Shown here: positions 1 to 10,078 of the stretch, one piece after another
How positions within the stretch are numbered: the stretch's first letter is position 1
How the letters are laid out: each line of letters opens with the position of its first letter
Translations under genes and position numbers: made by a program
DNA from: Anarhynchus alexandrinus
Taxonomy: Eukaryota; Chordata; Aves; Charadriiformes; Charadriidae
Length of the DNA stretch: 64,000 nucleotides
Reading direction: 5' to 3'
Assembly (NCBI GenBank): GCA_008711295.1
Contig: VUYV01000016.1
Span: forward strand, 4,219,403 to 4,283,402
Notes under the pieces: model-generated
What the model was told of the DNA's origin: nothing
The model's database searches: none
Seen by the model: the letters and a program-made list of their open reading frames with translations, nothing else

Positions 1-404
1 ATAGTTATTAAAAATAATAGGCCAACAAATGACATAACCCTGGCTGTGGAATGAAATGCTTGACACACCAGATGTTCATTCTTATCACCAATTTCTCTGG
101 TTTACCTACTCAATATTGATAACATGCTCAGAGGAGTTAGGAGAGTCATGCTAATAAACACAATTACCTAAAACCTGTCTGCAACAAGGCTTCATGATAA
201 GACATGAGAAAAGAAAGTTCTTTCCTGAAGTTATAAGAAGTTAAAAGCTGTCTTTTTGGAAGATGGGTATAAAGCTCTTTTCACCATTGTGGGAGGTTAC
301 TGGTAAGTCCCCTCAAGGCTTTGGCTAGGATGTCTGCCACACATCTTCGTGCAAGAGAGAGGGTTTTGTGCATTATTTAGAACTGTGGTTGTTGAAATAC
401 TAAA
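1..404. other. Unique flank, no gene seen
   Basis: AT-leaning DNA with no open frame of note and no repeat I recognise. It leads directly into the ancient CR1 copy that begins near 405; a little more of the CR1 could lie at its right-hand end, but the match is not visible by eye. Confidence 0.4.
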
Positions 405-1468
405 TTGATAGCGTTCAGATCTATTCATAAATGGTCCTGTAAAAAGGATGACTAGTGAGATGAGAAATTTTGCAGATGATGCAAATTATTCAGTGTTGTA
501 AAACTAAATCTGGCCACAAAGCACTCCCGAAAGGGTTGATGATCCTGAATGGCTGGGCGATAAAATGACTGCTGTAGTGCAGTGTCAACAAAAGCAGAGC
601 ACATGCAGAAAACTTGCCTGAACTATACTTCAACATAGATGAGCCCTAAATGTAACATTTAGCAAAGAGAGCCTGGAGGCCTCTGCAAATATCATTTAAA
701 GTCCATCAGAAGAGACAACTACAACGTTAAGAATGAATTGGCAAAGAGGCAGGAACAGATCAGAAAACATCATTATACCACTCCTCCATGAAACTACATC
801 TGCACGGTAGTGTGTTTTCTGGCCATCTATCTCCAGAAGGGTTGAGCTGAACTAGAAAGCACAGGAAGGAAAGCATTCAGCATGAAAAGAGACGGGCAAC
901 AGCTTCCATAAAGATGGAAAAATAAGCAGATGAGGAGTCTTCAGAGTGGAAAGGGATGACAAGCAGCAGGAGGTACAGTAAAGGTCTGTCAGATCATGAC
1001 TGACATAGAAAAAGGGAAATAGAAAATGGTCGTTCACTGCTTCTTGTAAGAATTAGAGGGGACCCGATGATGCTGTCACACAAGAAGGTTTAAACCAACA
1101 CAAGGAAGTACTTTTTCATACAAAGCATAATTAAATTGTGGAACTCATTGCCACAGGATGTTGCGGAGGCCAAAAGTTATAAATGGCTTGAGAAAGGGAT
1201 CAAAAACATTTGAGAAGGATAGATCCATGGGTGGCTGTTAAAACACACTGGTCTGGAGGCAGCCTCTGCTTTGGGAAGTCCATAAACCACGGATTGCCTG
1301 AAGCGAGGAGGGTACAGCAGGGGAGGGATCATGCTGAACCTCCTGCTTGAGTTTCCTCCTCCTGCCTATCCTGGGAAATGGGATACTGGGAGAAGGGATA
1401 CTGGCCCATGTGGCCTTTTGGTCAGGTCCCAGCTCTGCTGGGTCTGTTTGGGGCATGTCTCTTCTTAC
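405..1468 (+). mobile_element. Ancient CR1/L3-type LINE, 3' end
   Basis: A long, heavily decayed CR1-group retrotransposon fragment in sense orientation. Landmarks appear in the order expected for the end of CR1 ORF2 and its 3' UTR. Near 420-450 is the stretch corresponding to 'TTCATAAATGGTC'; at 468-485 'TTTGCAGATGATGC', the remnant of the FADD catalytic motif region of reverse transcriptase; near 935-965 the decayed 'LFSLEKR' region; at 1102-1160 'AAGGAAGTACTTTTTCATAC' followed by 'TGGAACTCATTGCCACAGG', the C-terminal region plus tail; and at 1380-1430 'GGATACTGGG' and 'CCTTTTGGTCAGGTCCC', the 3' UTR end. Frames are destroyed by stops and indels, so it is not coding. Length is about 1.06 kb, 5'-truncated as usual for CR1. 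The family assignment rests on remembered sauropsid CR1 sequence; exact subfamily is unknown and both edges are approximate. Confidence 0.8.
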
Positions 1469-4400
1469 TCCTCTTTAATTTTAAAAAAAAAAACAAACCC
1501 AAACCAAAATACAACCAAAAACAGAAGAGGGGGAAGAAACAACCCCAGCCCTCCACACACACACTGTTAGTAGGCAGCCTGGTAGTTGTTTTATTTTCTT
1601 TAGAGTGGACTTCGTGTTGCAAGTGGCAGGAAGCCATGAACCACAAAAATAAAATAATTCTAACCCTAGTGCTAAGTAAGGAAAACAAAGATGGCTCAGC
1701 AATTAGCAGCATTATATATGTTAGTACTAAGTAACAACAGATGTCAGGACTTGAGCCCTTTGCATTCCTCGCAATCCTTCGGAAACCAAAGCCTTTTGAC
1801 GTCGCTATACATTATTACAGTTATTTTGGGTCTGAGAGAACAGCAAAAGCTCTTTGAATGTTGAAATATGTAGGTTGCTAGGACTGGCTGGGTCTTACCT
1901 GCGTCTACCTCGCTGTCCTGCATACTTCTGCTGACTTAACAGGCTAGCGTGTGCTGTAAAAGCCTGCTCTGTAAAGACATGCGCTGGCCATGAGTCATTA
2001 GCAAGCATGCGAAGCTAATTGGCAAAATACTCATAAAAGATTTTGAAGGTGGGTTAATTACAATTCATTACACTGTAAACTGTCCCCAGGCTATTGTTAA
2101 AAAATGCAGGAGTTTCAAGGTCCAGTATTTTATGATTCATTTTGCCATGCAGTGAAAAACAGACTCTATAGCAAACTACATTCATTATAGTTAAGACCAC
2201 AAAATCTTTATTGGTTTTCCCAACATTCCCTCCTTGTTATATGAATTCATATGGACTGCACATTTCTAACAATTGGCAAGAAGGCATGAAATAAAATTTA
2301 TGATATTTTCTTACCTTCTACTCAGTGCAGCTTTAAAAACAGCCCTTTCTAGTTGCTCTGCCTCCTCCCACCTTAATTCATTTGAGTTGATAGGATGGGA
2401 AATGGGAAATAAACAGAGAAATGAATGGGAACAACCTTGCCACACTTAAGATTTGGTTGTCTGATAAATCTGGCTGCTGCGTGTGTGTGCAGGAACTTCA
2501 GCTCCAAAAGGATACTGGTAATGAAACGGTAATAAAGAAGAATTTCCCCTTGTAGCAATATAGATAATTTTTTTTTTTTAAATTCACAGTAGTCAGATTT
2601 TTACCGATTACTTCTATTTTGAGATGGAGGCTCTTGTAGCTAAGACCAGGACACACCTTCAGAGATCTGCTTAGACAAATCTTGCAGGCTCGTGCATCAG
2701 TTTATTCCTATGAGTGATACTACCCACACGCTTTGCTGGATGGCAACCTTTGTCTACTCATAGCCAAGTTCTCCAGCTTATAAAAGATGATAACAGAGCC
2801 TTTGACTGTCTTTGCTTACGCCAGGGATGTCAAATACTTATATTTTCTTGTGAAAGGTCTGTGGGAGGGAGGCATTACTATCAAGTAGCTTGGTATAATT
2901 CTCAATAATGCTGTGTTAAGAAAAAGTTAATAGAAGACCCAGCTGTGACCTTTGTGGGAGCAAAGCCAAGCGCTGCTCATCAGTGCTACCTTTGTACCCT
3001 TCTCCGGGGGTGCTCCTTATCTCCTTGTGCTGGCTGGCACTCGGGCTCTCCTTTGAGGCTTAAATGGTGCCATTCAGCTGTGTGTTTTTGCTGCCCCAAT
3101 ACGCTAAGCTCTGTTCACTTTGGCAAATCCAGTGGGCTTTCTCCTGCGTTGGCCCAGTCTGTGTCTGACTGCACTGAGTCCTACTCTGCAGGCTCATATA
3201 TATCTCTAAGAGAACCGTTGTTGTTGGCATTGCCAGCTCAGCCAAGCTGATTTTGAGGTTAAATAGGTTCTAATAGGCTCTAAGCATATCGCTATTACTG
3301 TTATTAATTCATGGCATTGAGCTGCAATGGTCTGCGTGGAGTTTGAGCTCAACTCCACATCCAGCCCTGCCTGGCTTTGGGGCACTGCTATCCCGGGTAG
3401 TGAGAGCTGGATCAAAACTAGATTTAAGCATAAGGAGTAAGTGACAGAAGTAGCCAGAACTGCTCTCCCCCATTAAAAATATTGATGATGTGGATGGATT
3501 TTGTTCTTTCAGTTAATATTTTACTTTTTTATTTTTTTGAGGTGATGGTGAGAGGGGGAATACTGAAGAAATCTCTCACTCAGGCAATAATTGAATTGCT
3601 GGTCTTAGTTTTTTCTTATTGAAACTTCTAAATCTTTCAATGAAACTGGACATTTTTGGAGGCAAAATTTGTCATTCAACTGAAAAATGCCTTCTCCGTC
3701 ACAAAAAAAAAAAAGCATTAATAGAGAAAAAACAAACCCAAACCCTTCCAGCTTAAAATTAGTCATGTGGGAATACCAGTTTGTTCTAGTAAGACTCAGT
3801 AATGGATTTATTGTAGCATGTGTTGTTTTTGTTTGCATTAACATAGTGTAAAGTGATAAATATCTCAGTTTGGCTATTTTGTCTGAGGTTTTTGCTGGGA
3901 AACTGGATTTTCTTACATGACAGTGTCAGAACTGCCATATTTATTGGGACCAAGAATCTGTCTAGCTTACTTTCCAATAGAGGCATGCAGAGGAGAGTAG
4001 AAACTAACCCTAGCATTTATGATACTTGCCTTGGGTATGTTGCCAACCTCCACATCTGCTCCATCACACTGGGGACTGACCCCTTCCTACTGATGTGACT
4101 GGAGGCTGTGACAATGGGAACGAAGCTCAAGGGGGTCACCTGTGCCATATGATTTACAAAGGGGGCATTTTCCTACTGTGATCTGCCGCATGAGATGTGC
4201 CTCTTCCTTCCCCTCTTGAAATGCTCACCCGATTGCACTGGCGGGGACACTCGGTCATTGCGCCAAGAATTGAGCAAAGCCCAGAAGGAGTTTAGAGCCC
4301 ACCAGCCAGAGCTTGGCTGGGTTTTCACAGCCGGTTGGCATTTGAGGCAAAGAACTTGGAAATCAGAGTTCAATGACAGTGATATTTACGGATACTCTGA

Positions 4401-5337
4401 CTAATCTCTGTGCCTGGGACATGACAACTATATCCAAAAACATTGGCCAATACTTCTTTTGTCTTGTTTTGTTTTGTTAAAAATTATAGCTGTTCCTATT
4501 GCCATCTCACCTGGAACTAGTATATGAAGAAACTTCATCAACTTCACTTCATGACATTTAGCAATGTCAGTGCTGTTATTGGACAGATGTACCAGTGAGT
4601 GAAATGAAAGCAAAGGAGGAAAAAATGAGTGACCAAATTTTTCCGAACTCTCATAGATATTTGTTTCTAGTCGTGGAGAGATTTTGCAAGTGGCAGGTGT
4701 CGGTATTAAGTACTGAAGTCTTCATTTTCCCTTTGGTCTCATTATAAACAGGGACATTTGTTTTTAAAATAGACATTTTTCATCATTTCTTTTTAGGGTC
4801 ATGCCTCTGTAAGGCACATGGATGCTGAATTTGGACAGGACCTTTTAGCCATAATATATGAAGCTCCAAAATTTCAGAGGCTCCATTAAGAATATTGTAC
4901 AGGAATTGGGATTTTTGCCATTACCTTGATTGGCTCCAATATTACACCCTTGCTGATCCTTGGAAGTTGTCTTTGATTTGGAAATCATCTTGACAAATGC
5001 TGCGATACATTGCTCTCCAAGGAGATTCCTGCTACTTCATCGTTTTGATGAGGCTGTAAATAACATAAGAGCCTTACTCATCAAGTGCTCCTCCAGTCCC
5101 GGCTCAACTCAGAGTAGTTGGGAATGGGCAACAGCAAAACGTTAATCAAATTCCCTCAAATCTCAAAAGAAACGTTGAGTAGAGCTTCTCCGAGACTGTA
5201 GAAAACTCTTCATGGAGAACTGTCAACATTTCTATTTAACACATTGTCACAACATTTGGCATCTGTGAATCAACTGGCGAAGTGTTTGGAAAAAACAGGA
5301 AAATACAATTTTATCGATGTTGGGAATATATATCTAT
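1469..5337. other. Unique non-coding DNA, no gene supported
   Basis: No exon or RNA gene recognised; open frames are at most 118 codons and overlap one another on both strands, as chance frames do. It holds homopolymers A11 (1483-1493), T12 (2568-2579) and A12 (3703-3714). A stretch at about 1950-2180 has few long frames and several homeodomain-type TAATT cores, and could be regulatory. The sequence near 3640-3700 has the TTTTCAATGAAA-like texture of decayed palindromic repeats but is too degraded to name. Confidence 0.4.
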
Positions 5338-5446
5338 GCGAATACATACACATAAAATACACATCTTTCTATCTAAAATATACATACTACCTATATACAG
5401 AGTTTTCGAGTTGCCACCTATGTGTGTGTATATGTGTTTATGTGAT
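5338..5446. repeat. AT/GT-rich alternating tract with opposed arms
   Basis: The left part (about 5341-5362) is CA/TA-rich and the right part (about 5419-5444) is TG/TA-rich, so the two are imperfectly complementary and could fold back on each other. A short TG run, GTGTGTGTATATGTG, lies at about 5422. It reads as a degenerate microsatellite; no gene or protein is implied. Confidence 0.5.
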
Positions 5447-5749
5447 ATTTATATATAACAATAAGAAAATTTTCAGCCAGCTCCAGTTTTGAGCCAGTCA
5501 CTTTGAAGACAGATTTGTTTGTTTAACAAAACCCGTTTTGACAAATGGTGTCTCCTAGCTAGGAGCTGGATACCCGAAAAGCTGTTCTGGATGGGCTTTG
5601 GGACAGGACATCACTGTTGGTATTTTCAGAGTTGCTATTCTGGACTTCTTCCTGAGCTGTTGTAACTCACTGGTGTACTGCCTTCCACTCCGGCAGCTGC
5701 TGAGTCCCGTGCAAGCGTTTCGGGGAGAGCCTTGGCCCCACGGCCACCC

Positions 5750-5805
5750 GTGGCAAAAATCCCATTGACTTCCATGAACCTGGATTTCACCCCTAGTCCT
5801 TGGAA
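5750..5805. repeat. Fragment of short palindromic interspersed repeat
   Basis: Contains CCCATTGACTTCCATG at 5761-5776, matching 15 of 16 bases with the copy at 50365-50380, followed by GGATTTCACCC. This wording recurs in many amniote genomes as part of old palindromic, non-autonomous repeats (from memory). It is a short decayed piece with no coding capacity. Confidence 0.55.
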
Positions 5806-6334
5806 GATTTTTACAGATGTCCAAATAACCCACTGTGTATATCCCGTAATCAAAGCCTCCCCTATTGAGTTTATTTACTTTTACACTGTGCATGATATTA
5901 AACTCGAGCTCTTTAAATTCCTGCTCTTATTCTGGGCCCAGTGCAAGGACCCCCCTCTTCTTTTTTCATTGAAATTCATCAAGGTTGGTGGAAGTACCTC
6001 GCTGAAGGTCCCTCGTATAGATTGCTTCCTACAGCACATTCAAAGGGATAAGACATCTCACAACTGGCTTTTATAACCTTATGAATAAAATAGCCTGGGT
6101 CAAAAGCTGCTGACTTTTTCTTTAGCGGAGGCTGAACTACTAAGAGATCTGTAGCACTCCCCCTCAGTGAGCCAAACCCTGCAAATCAAAGCAGGGAAAA
6201 GTATCATAAATCCTTGCAAACAAGAGGCACCGCTATCTAGCTCTGCACTGATAGCCCAGATGTCACTTTTGGAGCCAACAGCTCACCAGCAAAGGTGATG
6301 TTATCATGGCCATGAAGGCAACCTGTAGCCCTAC
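5806..6334. other. Unique non-coding DNA
   Basis: No gene seen. An ATG-initiated frame of 114 codons crosses 5732-6076 but begins inside the repeat fragment and shows no recognisable motif. The region ends at the CORE-SINE that starts near 6335. Confidence 0.4.
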
Positions 6335-6560
6335 AATGAATTCAGGTCTCCTGTGTGACCTTGGACAAGGTGCATATGCTTCTTGCCTTCACTTCCCCAT
6401 CTAGAAGATGGAGCTAGTAACTATTTGCTCATCATGTTTATTTAAATTATAAACACCTCCAGGCAGAGACAATCTCTTACAACGTGTCTATACAATGTCT
6501 AATAGAAGGCCCTTGTCTCAGTTCAACCTCTACGTACTACATGAAGGCAAATAATAGTAC
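6335..6560 (+). mobile_element. CORE-SINE (MIR-related) with long 3' tail
   Basis: The left half carries the CORE-SINE signature: TGTGTGACCTTGGACAAG at 6353-6370, then CTTCCCCATCTAGAAGATGG, the decayed form of 'cagtttccccatctgtaaaatgg'. The right half, from AATTATAAACACCTCCAGGC at about 6445, continues through a segment resembling a tail common in sauropsid genomes ('ttgtaagctc... gcagggac... gtacagcgcctagcacaatggggccctgatctc... ctacgtgctac... aaataata'). SINEs of this kind are RNA polymerase III-derived and mobilised in trans by a LINE. Both halves are diverged, indicating great age. The same tail occurs in antisense at about 35150. Confidence 0.78.
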
Positions 6561-8307
6561 TTGGCAGAGTGCAGATTTCAAATTAGAAATCTAATACCAA
6601 ATAGTTCTCATTCTCTCCTGCTTTTGGCACTTGGCCCTATTCAAGATGATTTTGTTTTGGTTTGGCTTTTTTAAGAAGGTACAAGACCAAATCCTGAGGG
6701 CCGTCTCTCTCCAATTCCCATTAAAATTCACATTACACTCACTGGCAGTTTGTCTCAGAAGAAGTGTCCCAAGATTCCCCCCTTAGATTTTTAAACAGCC
6801 GTACAGCAGAAAGCAGGAAAGCATGAACTTTATCTGGTCCTGGAGCCACAGCTGTAATCAGAAGCTTTATGATGAAGTTCAGCTGGAAGAGCAAAGGAGA
6901 GGAGAAAAAAAAAAAAAAAAACCAACACAAAACAAAACAAGGGAATGCCATCAAAGTCTTTCAAAGACAGAAATTCATTTTACCTTTGTCAATGACTGTG
7001 GTTTTCAAGGATAAAGATCAAAGCGATGACCGTGGGCAGAGCTATGACAAATGCCGAGATCAGTCTGTTAAACCCTAGCATTAGCGCCACAGTTAGACTG
7101 GTGTCTAGACTAGCAGTGGGTACTCATGCCAGGTTTGGCAAACACGGCAGCAGAGTGCTTGCATCAGAGCTATAGCAAGAAGAGTGAGGCATCCAAATTG
7201 CAGAGGGGAGGGAGCAATCAGACTCCAGCAGAGTGGAACTGGAAAAAGGAAGTTTAGAAAAAAACCAAAACCAATCAACTGAAAAAAAAACCCACAAAAA
7301 ACCACCGCCAGATTATTGCCTGAGCTCAGGGAAGACAGCTGAGAAGATGCATCCCCCCTCCTGGTTTTTGCATTGTGATTAATGTATACAGAAAGCTTAG
7401 ATAACTGGGGGAAAGTAATGCCAAATTCTTATCAATACAGATGAGCTGGCTTCATATTCCTCCAGCCCTTTCATGTGGAAATGAGACTGCATTTGATGAG
7501 GCCAAGCCCATGTTTGAAATAGCTCAGCTGGGATGTGCGCGTGGTGAGGGTTCAGGTGCCTGCACAGAGAATCGTTACAGCTGGATGGAAAAGGGGAGAC
7601 CTTTCCTGAGGGCAGAGGGTACCTTCAGCTTCCTTGCTCTGTGGGATAAACGCACACTGAAGCCTGAGCTGATGGACTGTGCAAGGAGGCAAGGTGGTTT
7701 TGGCTGGTGAGGGGCCTGCAGGGTCTCCATGTTCCTCCAGAGACCTCTTGGCATGGACACTTGAAAATAACACCCTTCTGAAGGAGGAAGGTGGATAAAC
7801 GAGGGGAGCACACACACACTTACAGCAGTTTGTGTTGGTATGTTTGGGGCCAGCCCCGCTCTCACACTGCTGCCCTGGGGCATGTGTTCGCTCCAGCGCT
7901 GCAGGCTTCAACGGAGGAGAGAGGAGAAATAGCATCACTCTCTGCGTGTGGCACCCTGTGCCTGGCTGAGTCCGGGGCTCTCCTGGCCTGAGAAGGATAG
8001 GTACAGGGATAAACTCTAGAAAAGTTGCATGCTGCTGGACAGCCACCATCACCAGAGTATCTGAAAACTCCCCAGATATTTTAAATCAACCATTCCTCAT
8101 CATAGTTACATTGGCTTCTGCCAGTCATGACGAGTTCAAAAGAAGCTGCAAATTAATGTGGGCAAATGTGATCTCCAATGGATGAAGATAGACCGGAGGA
8201 AGTATTCTCATAAACCCAGCTGGTTTCAGCTGTGCTTCACACAGGGGCTTACATTGCCCTTTGTCAGGAACATGGCGTAGTACTTGCTAGAAACAATTAG
8301 CTATGAC
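6561..8307. other. Unique non-coding DNA with A17 tract
   Basis: No gene supported. An uninterrupted A17 lies at 6905-6921 and an A-rich patch at 7256-7300. A minus-strand frame of 166 codons spans 7552-8052, but overlapping plus-strand and minus-strand frames of similar quality occupy the same DNA and none resembles a known domain, so I treat it as chance in a GC-richer patch. Confidence 0.4.
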
Positions 8308-8625
8308 TTAGACCAGTCATACGCTATTCTCAGCTCTGCTACTGACTCATCTGCATGGCCTTGGGCGAGTTGCTTGCATATTTGTGCCTTAGTTTACCAA
8401 TTGGTAATAGCAGAGATAGTAACAGTCTCACAGAGTGGTGCGAGAATTAGTTAATTAATATTTGGAAAACAGTTTGTGCCTTGACGTCTTTGTGCCTTTG
8501 TTTACCCATCAGTAATATCAGAGATAATAACTGTCTCATGGAGAGGTACAAGGATTAATTAATTATTTGAAAAGCAGTTTGAGATCCCCGGATGAAAGAT
8601 GCTATGTGAGTAAAACATATCATTA
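8308..8625 (+). mobile_element. MIR-type SINE with internal tandem duplication
   Basis: Starts with a decayed 'tctattctcagctctgctactgact' segment (about 8325-8349), then GGCCTTGGGCGAGTTGCTT (8358-8376) and the core 'TTTGTGCCTTAGTTTACC'. The core-plus-tail unit then appears twice. Unit one is about 8381-8475. Unit two is about 8488-8580 and continues into GAGATCCCCGGATGAAAG (8581-8598) and GCTATGTGAGTAAA, the usual 3' end of amniote MIR copies ('gagatcctcggatgaaaggcgctatataagt'). Unit period is about 107 bp and the units look roughly three-quarters identical by eye. Non-coding, ancient, sense orientation. Confidence 0.8.
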
Positions 8626-10019
8626 AAAACATCTCCCAGCCCTCTGTGAAGTTAAAATAAAGCTGAAGCTTCTTAGTCATTCAAATAATTAAACCATAAA
8701 TACTGTTTATTTTAATCTTCCTTTTAAAAAATAATCTAATCTAGGCAGTGATACCAGCCAAAGAATGAAAAATGTTTCAAATTCAGGAGAGCTATCAATT
8801 TGAAGAGCTTGATTCTTAATTGCTTTTTGATTTCTATCAATGGAAAGTACAAGCAATTGTATTTACAAATGCCTGCAAAAGTACAGGGCAGCTGGGAGGA
8901 CACCCACAGTTCCTCTGCAGGGTTTCAGCCTGCATATTCACATGGATACAGCAGCTGTACACTGCGCTGCACAGGGTTTCTCACACTATCAAGCAGGTGA
9001 TCATATTTGACTTGTTAACCAGCAGGGAGGTGCGGACTAGCCTATCTTAAAGGCTTGTCAAAGCCAGCTTCCCCCCCCAAATGTAGGTGCAACTTCTGCC
9101 CCCAGGAATGGTGCCAAAGGGACAATTTGACCAAGCAAAGGTGCTGGTCACCAGTCGTTGATCCATTCAGCCTTTTGCATACTGGGCAGCTTGTGCTGTT
9201 TGTCTCTCCTAAAACCCAGCACTGACTGTGTGCTGTGAGCCAGTGCTGCCCTGCCTGCTCTGCCCAGGTCCCTGGGGAGAGAAATCCCAGAGCAGTGCTG
9301 ACTGACACTGGAAAGGAACAGTAGGAGAACTGATGGTGTCTATATTTAAAATCATTTTTTATTCAGAGGTGTACACGCCAAATGTGGAAAGCCCTCTCAG
9401 TCATTTCCCTGGGAATCTACTGTATATTAGGGCATAAAATACATGCAAATTGGCCTGTGTTTTGTCTCTTTCTTTCTTTCTAGTTTTTGTGCAAGTTTTT
9501 GTTTTACAAAGTACATAGGTGAAAAAGAGGTTTGCAGAACCAAGGTCATGGTTTTTAACTGAACTTTTTTAAGGTGTAACTGCTGCTGGGAACCTGTTAG
9601 CATAACAAGCTGCTGTGCTGGGCACCNCTCAGCCTTTTCACGGCCTCCCACTCCTCTCTGCCCGTAGAAGATTTTGCAGCAATTGCCCAGTAACCTGTGT
9701 GGGAATGTGGGGAGGAAGAAAGGATGTAATTGCCTTCCTGAGCTCCAGCGCTTTCATTAGTTAAATGTCCTCCTGTCTTTTCCACGCTAGTCCAGCTTCT
9801 ACTGAATTTTCATCAGAGCAAAAGAGGCCTTTAGGGCCATTTGAAAGTAACCATCAGATAAAAGCAATTGTCATCCTCCTTATGCGGCAGGCAAGGAAGC
9901 AGACACAGGTAGACTGGTCACACAGGAAGGAGGGGAGGGACCTGGTGACTCAGAGCTTTTGACTCCCAGCTGTCAGCTTTAGACGCCATTCCAGCCAAGT
10001 ATAAAAGCACACGGTTATC
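8626..10019. other. Unique non-coding DNA, one ambiguous base
   Basis: No gene or repeat recognised. Contains the ambiguous base N at 9627. Short frames on both strands overlap and none is convincing. Confidence 0.4.
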
Positions 10020-10078
10020 TCTGAACTCATGAATAATCCCACTGATTTAAGCCATAAACTTCAGCATCAGGGCCTTAA
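10020..10078. repeat. Decayed palindromic-repeat fragment
   Basis: The phrase around ACTCATGAATAATCCCACTGATTTAAGCC, ending in CATCAGGGCCTTA, resembles the 'cccattgacttaaatgggactactc... aggatcagggccctaa' wording of old amniote palindromic repeats (from memory). Only about 60 bp and heavily diverged, so this is tentative. Confidence 0.4.

Noticed and set aside
7552..8052. 166-codon minus-strand open frame as a gene
   Set aside because: Several frames of comparable quality overlap on both strands; no motif or splice context supports it.
9001..9040. CTCF-like site near CCAGCAGGGAGGTGC
   Set aside because: Two mismatches at strongly conserved positions of the core motif.
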